Positions 9,195-16,070 of a stretch of 24,018 bases of DNA are shown here, in pieces. Positions within the stretch are counted from its first letter, which is position 1; each line of letters starts with the position of its first letter. The notes under the pieces were generated by a model. It saw only the letters and a program-made list of their open reading frames with translations. It did no database searches and was not told the origin of the DNA. Where the stretch lies: contig JAUWHT010000449.1 in NCBI GenBank assembly GCA_030605745.1, forward strand, positions 1 to 24,018, written 5' to 3'. Made by a program: the position numbers and the translations under genes. The stretch is from Pirellulales bacterium (lineage in GTDB: Bacteria; Planctomycetota; Planctomycetia; Pirellulales; Thermoguttaceae).

Positions 9195-10169
9195 TCAGAG
9201 CACACCCGCATCTATGTCCGCAAAAACCTTCTTCACCCATTCTAGAGTCTCTTTATAGCGACGGTCAAACTCTTCGATAGTCGCTTTCTTATGGCCCTTT
9301 AGGAACACCGGGGAACACTGCTCATGCGCAAAGTAGCCCTCGTAGCCGATTGCATTACAGGCCTTGAAGAATTCAATCCAATTTTCCTGCCCCTCCCACG
9401 GAACGACTTCCTTGAAACCGTACACGCCGCTGGGGCCGCGCAAAGGCTTGATGCCTATCAAGTGGGTGTCCACCATCCTTTCCTTGCCCACCCTTTTGAC
9501 CGTCTCCCAGATGAATTCCTTATCCTGGGATTCAAACAAGGGAAGATCCAGGCCGATCTTCAGGTTAGGATGGTTGATCTCCTCAACCATTTCAATAGTC
9601 TCTTCGGTGTTGTTCGTCAATGGCGGGTGATTCTGCAACGCCAGGGTAACACCGTAGTCTGCGGCGATCGTCGCACACTCCCGGATTCCCGCTTTGGCGA
9701 ACTCCCACTCAATCAGGACATCCTCTTCTTTGGCAACCTCGATGGTCCGGGTATTCCACATCGAGGTATTGCCATAGCCCAGATCGGAACCCACGTACCG
9801 GAAGTAGCCGATAAAGCCTGCAAAGATGCGAACGATTGGACAACCCAGGTCTTGGGCCAACTGGCAGCACTCCTTGACAAACAAGATTTCCTTTTCTTGC
9901 CGCGGGGTAAGAACGTGGTCGCTCCTCTTGAAGTCCGTGATGGCCTCGATCGCCGCGAACTTCACTCCCAGATCTGCGGCCAACTCGACGAGTTGTTTCC
10001 GCCGATCTTTATCAATGTCCATTGGAAAGCCTATGGGTCGATGTGCCCAAACACCCACCCCATCGAACCCAAACTTGGCCGCTCGTGTCACGCACTCTTC
10101 CAGCGTGAGCGGTTCGCCATCATAAAAATATCCTGCGTAGCCGACGGTATCCAAACAGACCTTCACCAT
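9195..10169 (-). CDS. Sugar phosphate isomerase/epimerase-like TIM-barrel protein
   Basis: This 324-residue protein of the xylose-isomerase-like TIM-barrel superfamily has no signal peptide, so it should be cytoplasmic. Candidate metal ligands occur in the usual order: IEA (74-76), LQNHPP, GLDLPL, DTHLIG and FAHEQCSP. Members isomerise or epimerise sugars or inositols, or act on keto-sugar intermediates. The ATG follows GGAGGTGAAGT. It is the first gene of the right-hand leftward unit and lies under the right copy of the duplicated control region. Its codons look visibly less GC-rich than those of its neighbours, and its leader contains a relic of another gene, so it may have been placed here secondarily. 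Confidence 0.9.
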   Translation of the reverse strand: MVKVCLDTVGYAGYFYDGEPLTLEECVTRAAKFGFDGVGVWAHRPIGFPMDIDKDRRKQLVELAADLGVKFAAIEAITDFKRSDHVLTPRQEKEILFVKECCQLAQDLGCPIVRIFAGFIGYFRYVGSDLGYGNTSMWNTRTIEVAKEEDVLIEWEFAKAGIRECATIAADYGVTLALQNHPPLTNNTEETIEMVEEINHPNLKIGLDLPLFESQDKEFIWETVKRVGKERMVDTHLIGIKPLRGPSGVYGFKEVVPWEGQENWIEFFKACNAIGYEGYFAHEQCSPVFLKGHKKATIEEFDRRYKETLEWVKKVFADIDAGVL

Positions 10170-10184
10170 ACTTCACCTCCATTG

Positions 10185-10220
10185 GAATCCACTGTCAACA
10201 GCATTGCCGTGTTTACTGGT
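10185..10220 (-). pseudogene. Relic of the FG-GAP gene 5' end in the isomerase leader
   Basis: Bases 10185-10202 equal 3986-4003 and bases 10203-10220 equal 4097-4114, both inside the FG-GAP coding region. The 93 bp between them is missing, with the junction inside a shared 7-bp repeat (CAACAGC). Next to it, the 6 bp containing the FG-GAP start codon (4115-4120) are also absent. A 13-codon reading frame starting at 10204 remains and overlaps the isomerase start codon. Confidence 0.85.
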
Positions 10221-10245
10221 GCTTTCTCCTTTTTCTACAACTATC

Positions 10246-10304
10246 AGTATACCAAGCCGCGCTCGCAAAGCCAGTAACAAAATTGCCCAAAAATGTTACA
10301 AAAT
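10246..10304 (-). promoter_or_regulatory. Promoter and putative AraC-type operator of the isomerase operon
   Basis: This has the same architecture as 4146-4204. A minus-strand TATACT -10 box lies at 10246-10251, with direct half-sites TAACAAAAT (10275-10283) and TTACAAAAT (10296-10304) 21 bp apart. Inverted near-matches ATTGTGTAA lie at 10355-10363 and 10377-10385. The expected leader of the isomerase mRNA is about 70 nt. Control by the adjacent XylR/AraC-type regulator is inferred. Confidence 0.6.
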
Positions 10305-10326
10305 CCCCCAGCTTACCGTAGATTGC

Positions 10327-10356
10327 TTGATGGGCATCTGTGCACTGATCTATAAT
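10327..10356 (+). promoter_or_regulatory. Candidate sigma-70-type promoter for the divergent regulator
   Basis: TTGATG (10327-10332) is separated by 18 bp from a perfect TATAAT (10351-10356), reading toward the regulator. A second TATAAT at 10373-10378 arises from the tandem duplication. The left copy has the same boxes at 4227-4256 but no rightward gene after them, which suggests the boxes belong to the regulator promoter. Confidence 0.5.
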
Positions 10357-10400
10357 TGTGTAATGATTTTTCTATAATTGTGTAACGATTTTGCGGATAG

Positions 10401-10457
10401 ATAGCCGGGACGCAACGCGTCGCAGGGCGCTACCGCGACGCGTTGCGTCCCGGCTAT
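10401..10457. repeat. Palindrome D, perfect 23-bp arms
   Basis: Arms 10401-10423 and 10435-10457 are exact reverse complements around an 11-base loop. It lies in the leader between the candidate regulator promoter and its coding region. A transcript would form a very stable hairpin, so it could attenuate regulator expression, or it may simply be a dispersed GC-rich repeat. Confidence 0.85.
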
Positions 10458-10604
10458 TGGTAATACTGCGTATTCGACACAAACTCTTCTCAAAACAAGA
10501 TTGATGATATCACAAGGTATGGGGACCGACCGATTTCCAAGACACGCCATATCGCACTGATCCTCGACGTATCGAGGCTCTATGACCGGCGGATTATCCG
10601 GGGC

Positions 10605-11696
10605 GTGGCTTCCTACGTGCAGGAAGTGGGCAATTGGAGCCTGTACGTGGAGGAAGACCCGTTGCAGAAGCTGCCCGACCTGCGGACGTGGCAGGGCGAT
10701 GGGATCATCGCCGGTCTGGACGAGCAGAAGGTGGCGGCGGCCGTCGGCGGGCTGGATATCCCGGTGATCGGCACCGGCGGCGGGTACGGCTGGTATGAGC
10801 CGGACTCCGGCATCCCGTACTTCTATACGGGCAACGACGAGATTGCCCGACTGGCCGCCGAACACCTGCTGGACCAGGGCTTCACGCGGTTCGCCTATTG
10901 CGGTTTTCCCCGCACCCGGGTAAACGGCTGGTCGGAGGAGCGTGCCCGGGCGTTCGAGCGGCGGATCGGCGAGGCCGGCTTTTCCTGTTCGACGTACACC
11001 GGCCGGCACCGCAGCGCGCGGAAATGGGCCGAGTTGCAATGCGAGTTGTCCGCGTGGCTGGAGTCGCTGGAGAAACCGCTGGCGCTGATGGCCTGCAACG
11101 ACGCACGCGCCCGGCACGTGCTGGAGGCATGTCGGACGATCGGCGCGCGGGTGCCGGAAGACGTGGCCGTGGTCGGCGTGGATAACGACGCGCTGATGTG
11201 CGAGTTGACCCGTCCGCCGCTAAGCAGCGTTGAACAGGGCACACTGCGGATGGGTTACCAGTCCGCGGCGCTGCTGGACAGAATTATCGACGGCGAGAAG
11301 GTGCCCTCGATACGGAACGTGATCGAGCCGGAGGGGCTGGTCGTCCGCCGGTCCAGCGACATCCTGGCCATCGAGGACGCCGACGTGGCCGACGCCGTCC
11401 GGTTTATCCGCGAGCATGCCTGCGAAGGCATCCAGGTACCCGACGTGGTAAAGCTAGTGCAGGTGTCGCGTTCGTTGCTGGAGACGCGGTTCAAGGCAGT
11501 GATGGACCGAACGATACACGCGGAGATCCAGCGCATGCAAATTCAACGAGCCAAGCAGTTGATAGCCGCAACCGATCTGTCATTCAGACGGGTGGCCGCG
11601 CAGGCGGGCTTCCAGTCTGTGCAATACCTGACAACGGTGCTTCGCCAACACACGGGCCAGACGCCGGCCCAGTACCGCAAACGTTCACACGTGTGA
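10605..11696 (+). CDS. XylR-like AraC-family transcriptional regulator (5' end uncertain)
   Basis: This has a periplasmic-binding-protein-like sensor domain followed by a C-terminal AraC helix-turn-helix, the layout of XylR. The C-terminal part shows IQRAKQLIAATDLSFRRVAA and ends TGQTPAQYRKRS. From the GTG at 10605 it is 363 residues, but the frame stays open upstream to a stop near 10460. The translation just before 10605 (RHIALILDVSRLYDRR) is the family's first beta strand, so coding begins near 10533. No ATG, GTG or TTG exists in frame there; an ATT at 10533 follows GGGGA with usable spacing, while the nearest ATG (10519) is out of frame. Either a rare start or a frameshift is present. It is divergent from the leftward locus and is its likely activator. 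Confidence 0.88.
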   Translation: MASYVQEVGNWSLYVEEDPLQKLPDLRTWQGDGIIAGLDEQKVAAAVGGLDIPVIGTGGGYGWYEPDSGIPYFYTGNDEIARLAAEHLLDQGFTRFAYCGFPRTRVNGWSEERARAFERRIGEAGFSCSTYTGRHRSARKWAELQCELSAWLESLEKPLALMACNDARARHVLEACRTIGARVPEDVAVVGVDNDALMCELTRPPLSSVEQGTLRMGYQSAALLDRIIDGEKVPSIRNVIEPEGLVVRRSSDILAIEDADVADAVRFIREHACEGIQVPDVVKLVQVSRSLLETRFKAVMDRTIHAEIQRMQIQRAKQLIAATDLSFRRVAAQAGFQSVQYLTTVLRQHTGQTPAQYRKRSHV

Positions 11697-11698
11697 CT

Positions 11699-11782
11699 GT
11701 TTAGCCGCCGGGCTTGCCGGGCGCTTTGTTAGGTGTAAATACGCTCTACCGCAACCGCGCCGGGAAAGCCCGGCGGCTAAAC
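11699..11782. repeat. Palindromic repeat A between convergent genes
   Basis: Arms 11699-11724 and 11757-11782 are near-perfect reverse complements (consensus TTTAGCCGCCGGGCTTG). It lies 3 bp after the regulator stop and contains the stop codon (11777-11779) of the convergent sigma-54 activator gene. It may serve as a bidirectional terminator. Related copies are at 14535-14560 (one arm) and 20985-21062. Confidence 0.85.
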
Positions 11783-13342
11783 TGAGCGAAATTGTTTCGC
11801 ATCGATCCCGAGCTTGCGCATTCTTGCGCGGAGCGTGTGGGGATTGATTTTTAGCAGGACGGCCGCGCCGTGGGGGCCTTCGATTCGCCCCTTGGTAAAG
11901 GCGAGGGCCGATTCGATGTGCTGGATGATGGCCGTATCCAGGGGCACGATCTCGACTGCGGACGAAGGTGGTGCAGTCTTCGTTGTGCTACCGGCAGGCG
12001 GCGAAACAACGGGGCTGGTTGTCACGCCCAGCGCCTTGGCAACCTCTAGGCTCTTCCCGTCGCCCAGAATCGCCGCCCGGTCGATCACCGTACCCAATTC
12101 TCGCACGTTGCCCGGCCAAGAGTACGACGCCAGCAAACGGACGTCTTCCGCCGAGGGCGCCACCAACGGCAGACTGAAGCGGGTGACGGCACGCTGGGCA
12201 AAATGCCGGGCAAGCTCGGCTATGTCCTCCGGCCGCTCGCGCAGCGGGGGCAGAAAGATCGGGAACACCGCAATCCGGTACCACAGGTCCTCGCGGAACT
12301 TGCCTTCGCTGACCATGGCCGCCAGGTCGCGATGCGTGGCCGCCACTATCCGCACGTCCACCTTGATCGGATGCTGACCCCCGACCCGCTCCATCCAGCC
12401 GTCCTGAAGGATGCGAAGTAGCCGAACCTGTGCGGCCGGCGGCAGCTCGGCGATCTCGTCCAGAAACAGGGTGCCGCCGTCGGCACGCTCGAACCAGCCC
12501 TTGCGCGTCTCGGCGGCGCCGGTGAAAGCGCCCCGCTCGTGTCCGAACAGTTGCGAGTCGACCAGTTCGGGTGGGATCGCGCCGCAGTTTACCCGGTGGA
12601 CCGGTCCGGCCGCGCGGGGTGAGCGGTTGTGAATGGCCCGGGCAAGCAGCTCCTTGCCGGTGCCCGTCTCGCCAAAAATCAGCACAGGCACGTCAGAGCG
12701 GGCGACCAACTCCACTCGTTCCATCACCGCGCGGAGTCCCGAGTCCGCGCCGACAATCGTATCTCCCAGTGTCTTGCGTCCCAGGCGCGAGAGCAGCGAT
12801 CGTTTATCCGCTTCAGCAGCTTCTCGCAGGGCTGCCATCTCGCGGAGTCGATGGTCGTTTTCCAGCGCCACCGAGAACGGATCGAGCAGTACCTGCATCA
12901 GCGCCTCATCTCGGGCGCCAAACGCGCGCTGGGCTGTCGCAACCAGCACCAACACGCCGCACACGCCGGCCTGATCGCCGAGCGGCCCGGCCAGTACGTC
13001 ACCGTCCAGTTGGCCGGGCACAAGCATCTCCAACTTGTTTGGCATGGACGCGGCTCCACCGCGGTGTGCGACTTGGCCTTGTCTGCACCACGCCAGGAGC
13101 TTCTTCATTTCGGCCGCCGAGCACTCGGTACGGGCATCGGAAGCTGCGAGATCCGGGTCCAGCGATTCCACGGCCACGGTTTCCAGACAGGATCGCTGAC
13201 GATCGATTCGGCGGACGAGTAACTGGTCGATCGGCATGTGGCGGACCAACAGCGCTGCGATGGTCTCGGTCGACCGGCTGATCTCGATATGCCGGCAGGC
13301 CTCTTGCCAGACGCTGAGCAGGACCGTTTGGAACTTCTTCAT
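11777..13342 (-). CDS. GAF-domain sigma-54-dependent transcriptional activator
   Basis: This is a 521-residue enhancer-binding protein. An N-terminal GAF-like sensor spans about 20-165, a short linker follows, then the AAA+ domain from about 195: Walker A GETGTGKE (224-231), the sigma-54 contact loop GAFTGA (271-276) intact, Walker B TLFLDE (291-296) and a RIVAATHRDL sensor segment. A Fis-type helix-turn-helix closes the protein (PHTLRARMRKLG). The ATG at 13340-13342 is preceded by AGGAG at 7 bases; a longer frame to 13456 lacks a site. It is divergent from the TauE/SafE gene, which has a -24/-12 promoter, so that permease is its likely target. The C-terminal stop lies within palindromic repeat A. 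Confidence 0.95.
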   Translation of the reverse strand: MKKFQTVLLSVWQEACRHIEISRSTETIAALLVRHMPIDQLLVRRIDRQRSCLETVAVESLDPDLAASDARTECSAAEMKKLLAWCRQGQVAHRGGAASMPNKLEMLVPGQLDGDVLAGPLGDQAGVCGVLVLVATAQRAFGARDEALMQVLLDPFSVALENDHRLREMAALREAAEADKRSLLSRLGRKTLGDTIVGADSGLRAVMERVELVARSDVPVLIFGETGTGKELLARAIHNRSPRAAGPVHRVNCGAIPPELVDSQLFGHERGAFTGAAETRKGWFERADGGTLFLDEIAELPPAAQVRLLRILQDGWMERVGGQHPIKVDVRIVAATHRDLAAMVSEGKFREDLWYRIAVFPIFLPPLRERPEDIAELARHFAQRAVTRFSLPLVAPSAEDVRLLASYSWPGNVRELGTVIDRAAILGDGKSLEVAKALGVTTSPVVSPPAGSTTKTAPPSSAVEIVPLDTAIIQHIESALAFTKGRIEGPHGAAVLLKINPHTLRARMRKLGIDAKQFRSV

Positions 13343-13356
13343 TGTTGGTCTCCTGT

Positions 13357-13383
13357 GATATGACATGGGTATTCTATCATATC
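13357..13383. promoter_or_regulatory. Inverted repeat, candidate upstream activator site
   Basis: GATATGA (13357-13363) and TCATATC (13377-13383) form a 7-bp perfect dyad with a 13-bp spacer. It lies about 153 bp upstream of the start site predicted from the -24/-12 promoter, a usual distance for enhancer-binding proteins. It is also just upstream of the activator gene's own ribosome site, which could allow autoregulation. Other dyads lie at 13444-13462, 13464-13473 and 13474-13486. Confidence 0.5.
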
Positions 13384-13496
13384 TCCCGGCCGCTGTCCAG
13401 CATATTTGATGGTTAGGGCGGGAACCACGAGTGTTGCAATAGTCGGCGGTTAACAACCGCCGGGCGGGCCCGCGGGACGTTGTCCCCCAGCTATTT

Positions 13497-13512
13497 TGGC
13501 ACAGCGTTTGCA
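13497..13512 (+). promoter_or_regulatory. Sigma-54 (-24/-12) promoter of the TauE/SafE gene
   Basis: TGGCAC, five bases, then TTGCA: the GG (13498-13499) and GC (13510-13511) are separated by exactly ten bases, as sigma-54 requires. Predicted transcription starts near 13523, leaving a short leader before the GTG start at 13552. It lies in the gap shared with a divergent sigma-54 activator gene. Confidence 0.8.
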
Positions 13513-13551
13513 GAAAGACTAAAAACGGCCCTCCGCGAAAGGAGTCACAAA

Positions 13552-14469
13552 GTGTCTTCAGTTTCCGTGATGAACAAGCTCAGCCAATTGCCAGGGCTGC
13601 GCAGACGGCGAATTCGCATCTGGGCAGCAGTTGTCCTGGCGATTGTCGTTCTGCTGGGTATTCAGGCGGCGGTGCCGCAGTGGCAAGTATTTCCCAATCT
13701 GGCGGACCAGCTAGCTCCCGGTGCAATCCTGGCCATTTTTCTGGCGGCGCTATTTTGCGAGTACATCGACTCCAGCCTGGGAATGGGATACGGCACGACG
13801 CTCACGCCGCTACTTTTGCTGGCCGGATTCGAGCCGCTGCAAATCGTGCCCTGCGTGCTCTTGAGCGAGTTCGTCACCGGGCTAAGCGCCGGGATAATGC
13901 ACCACCGCGACGGCAACGTGGACCTGTTGCGCGACCGGCGTGTGCGTTCAACGGTGATCTTGCTCTCGGTGCTCAGCGTGGTGGGGGCGGTGGCCGCGGT
14001 CACGCTGGCCATTCGCGTGCCCAAGTTCTGGCTCACGGCAATCATCGCCATCATTATTCTTTCGGTGGGCGTGACCACGTTGGCAACCATTCGGCGGCGG
14101 CTGCGATATCGCCGCGGACACATGATCGCCTTGGGCGCGGTGGCGGCGTTCAACAAGGGGCTCAGCGGCGGCGGCTACGGCCCGCTGGTCACCGCCGGAC
14201 AGGTCGTCTCCGGCATGTCGCCCAAGCACGCCGTGGCCGTCACCTCCTTGGCCGAGTCGCTGACGTGCGCTGTCGGACTTTCAGCCTACATGCTAATGTA
14301 CGGGCGGATCGACTGGCTGCTGGCTGCTCCGCTGACGGCCGGGGCAATGTTGTCCGTGCCCGTCGCCACGTTGACCGTCCGGCGGCTGCCGGAGGCCGTG
14401 ATGCGGGCCAGCGTGGGGGTGGTCACCTGCTTGCTGGGCGTCCTTACGGTTGCCAAGCTCCTCTGGTGA
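13552..14469 (+). CDS. TauE/SafE-family membrane permease
   Basis: This is a 305-residue polytopic inner-membrane protein. Hydrophobic segments start with IWAAVVLAIVVLLGIQAAV and recur to the C-terminus (roughly seven to eight). The family moves small anions such as sulfite, sulfonates or related organosulfur and organic acids; direction and substrate cannot be told here. The GTG at 13552 is chosen because AAAGGAG lies 7 bases upstream and because a start at 13480 would place the sigma-54 promoter inside the gene. Regulation by the divergent sigma-54 activator is expected. A short dyad (14488-14508) follows the stop. Confidence 0.92.
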   Translation: MSSVSVMNKLSQLPGLRRRRIRIWAAVVLAIVVLLGIQAAVPQWQVFPNLADQLAPGAILAIFLAALFCEYIDSSLGMGYGTTLTPLLLLAGFEPLQIVPCVLLSEFVTGLSAGIMHHRDGNVDLLRDRRVRSTVILLSVLSVVGAVAAVTLAIRVPKFWLTAIIAIIILSVGVTTLATIRRRLRYRRGHMIALGAVAAFNKGLSGGGYGPLVTAGQVVSGMSPKHAVAVTSLAESLTCAVGLSAYMLMYGRIDWLLAAPLTAGAMLSVPVATLTVRRLPEAVMRASVGVVTCLLGVLTVAKLLW

Positions 14470-14534
14470 CTCTTTCCATTGCGCAAAGCACCGTATAAAA
14501 TGCGGTGCGGGGTCGTTGACGTTTCCAATAATCG

Positions 14535-14560
14535 TTTAGCCGCCGGGCTTGCCCGGCGCG
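14535..14560. repeat. Half of palindromic repeat A
   Basis: Only the left arm of repeat A (TTTAGCCGCCGGGCTTGCCC...) is present; the right arm is missing and repeat B begins about 24 bp later. The 293-bp gap 14470-14762 thus holds a small dyad, half a repeat A, a complete repeat B, and about 40 bp before the next start. Confidence 0.75.
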
Positions 14561-14583
14561 TTTGTAGTTGCGCGTGTTGATAC

Positions 14584-14720
14584 GCAAAAATAACCTGTAC
14601 AAATTTGAGCGAGGGTGGCACGTCCCTGAGCGCAGCGAAGGGCGTGGGCGCCAGGCTCAACACGCCCTTCGTTCCTCAGGGCGTGCCACCCAATTGATCA
14701 AGTTATTTCTGCGCGGGCCC
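14584..14720. repeat. Palindromic repeat B, copy 2
   Basis: This is a long imperfect palindrome of about 137 bp. Inner arms GGTGGCACGTCCCTGAGCGC and GGGCGTGCCACC flank a variable loop; the outer right end AGTTATTTCTGCGCGGGCCC is conserved and the left end is degraded. It lies between the permease and ferredoxin-type genes. See also 1-95 and 18471-18615. Confidence 0.85.
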
Positions 14721-14762
14721 TAAACGGTAGATCAGTTGAACTTAGTGTTGTAGTATTAGCCT

Positions 14763-16070
14763 ATGGGCCATATCGTCAACTTGGATCGCGAGTACCGGCT
14801 GTTGCAGCAGAAACTCGACTGCGCGGTTACCGGTGCACCCGACTCGCCCGTGTTGATGAAGATTCTCCGGCTGCTGTTCTCGCCCGAGCAGGCCCGACTG
14901 GCCAGCAAGATACCCGGCCAGCTTACGAGCCTGGACGACCTATCGGGCAGGCTGGGGATCGCCCGGGATGAGTTGGTCGAGAGGCTCAACGAGATGGCTC
15001 GGCGCGGGCTGGTGATCGATCTGGAGCACAACTCTCAGCGCTGGTTCGCGCTCTCGCCGATTGTGATCGGTTTTTTCGAGTTCACGTTCATGCGGGCCCG
15101 CGACGATGTGCCGATGGCCGAGTTGGCCCGGCTGTTCGACCAGTACATGGAAGACGACGATCGCCTGGTCCGTTCGGTCTTCCGCGGCAAAACGCAGATC
15201 GGCCGCTCGCTGGTCCGCGAGGAAGCACTGCCGCAGGGCGACCACACCGAGATACTCGACTGGGAGCGGGCGAGCCGGATTGTGCAGTCGGCCTCGGCAA
15301 TCGGCGTCTCGCTGTGTGCATGCCGGCACAAGGCAAGCCACCTGGGCGAGGCGTGCGACCGGCCGCTGCGCAACTGCCTGACGTTGAACTTCGCCGCCGA
15401 GATGATGATTCGCAACGGTATGGCCGAGCGGATCTCCACAGAGGAGGCGATGCGCATCCTGGAAGAATCGAAACGGGCCGGGCTGGCGCAGACCGGCGAT
15501 AACGTGCAACGCAAGGTGTCCTACATCTGCAACTGTTGCGGCTGCTGCTGCGGGATGATCCGGGCGATCAAGACGCACAATATCCGGGGCGCGATCGTCA
15601 CCTCAAATTGGATCGTGCAGATCGACCCCGACAAGTGCACCGGCTGCGGCCAGTGCGCCAAGGCCTGCCCGGTGGATGCGATCGAAATCGTTGCAGTCGA
15701 GGACGGCGGCGGCCAGCGGAACCGCGCGGTCTGCGACGCGAGTGTCTGCCTCGGTTGCGGCGTGTGCTATACGGCCTGCAAGTCGGGCGCGATATCGATG
15801 AAGCCACGTGCGAAAAGGGTCTTCACCCCGGAGACGGTTTTCGACCGCATCGTGGCAATGGCCGTCGAGCGTGGTAAGCTGGCCGAGTTGATCTTTGAGC
15901 GGCCCGAGCGGCTCAGCCACCTGGCCCTGGCCCGGATCGCGGCCCTCGTCGAAAAATCACCCTTTTTCAAGGCCGCCATGGCGATCCGGCCGCTCAGGTC
16001 CATCTTTCTGAGTGGGATTGTCGCGGCAGCAAAGAAACAGACCGGAGAAGTCAGAGAGATTCTCCAGTAG
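14763..16070 (+). CDS. Winged-helix, Cys-cluster, 2x[4Fe-4S] ferredoxin-type protein
   Basis: This is a 435-residue cytoplasmic protein. Residues about 30-95 look like a winged helix (LTSLDDLSGRLGIARDELVE). A cysteine set follows, CAC at 185-187 then C198 and C205, then a dense cluster CNCCGCCC at 256-263. Two ferredoxin motifs come next: CTGCGQCAKACP (292-303) and CLGCGVCYTACK (329-340), enough for two [4Fe-4S] clusters, with more metal possible in the upstream cluster. The C-terminal 90 residues are helical and basic. It may be a redox-responsive regulator or an electron-transfer accessory protein; no partner enzyme lies nearby. No good ribosome site precedes the ATG, so the start is less certain. 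The stop codon lies inside hairpin C. Confidence 0.9.
   Translation: MGHIVNLDREYRLLQQKLDCAVTGAPDSPVLMKILRLLFSPEQARLASKIPGQLTSLDDLSGRLGIARDELVERLNEMARRGLVIDLEHNSQRWFALSPIVIGFFEFTFMRARDDVPMAELARLFDQYMEDDDRLVRSVFRGKTQIGRSLVREEALPQGDHTEILDWERASRIVQSASAIGVSLCACRHKASHLGEACDRPLRNCLTLNFAAEMMIRNGMAERISTEEAMRILEESKRAGLAQTGDNVQRKVSYICNCCGCCCGMIRAIKTHNIRGAIVTSNWIVQIDPDKCTGCGQCAKACPVDAIEIVAVEDGGGQRNRAVCDASVCLGCGVCYTACKSGAISMKPRAKRVFTPETVFDRIVAMAVERGKLAELIFERPERLSHLALARIAALVEKSPFFKAAMAIRPLRSIFLSGIVAAAKKQTGEVREILQ

Larger units (their letters stand above)
10203..10409. repeat. Duplicated control region, right copy
   Basis: This matches 4097-4287. It fills the gap between the isomerase and regulator genes. 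Differences from the left copy are the lost FG-GAP start codon, scattered substitutions, and a 22-bp tandem duplication that gives two TATAATTGTGTAA units (starting at 10351 and 10373). Similarity ends inside the first arm of palindrome D. Confidence 0.9.

Noticed and set aside
13480..13551. Longer N-terminus for the TauE/SafE permease starting with TTG
   Set aside because: The sigma-54 promoter lies inside this stretch and a better GTG with AAAGGAG upstream exists at 13552.
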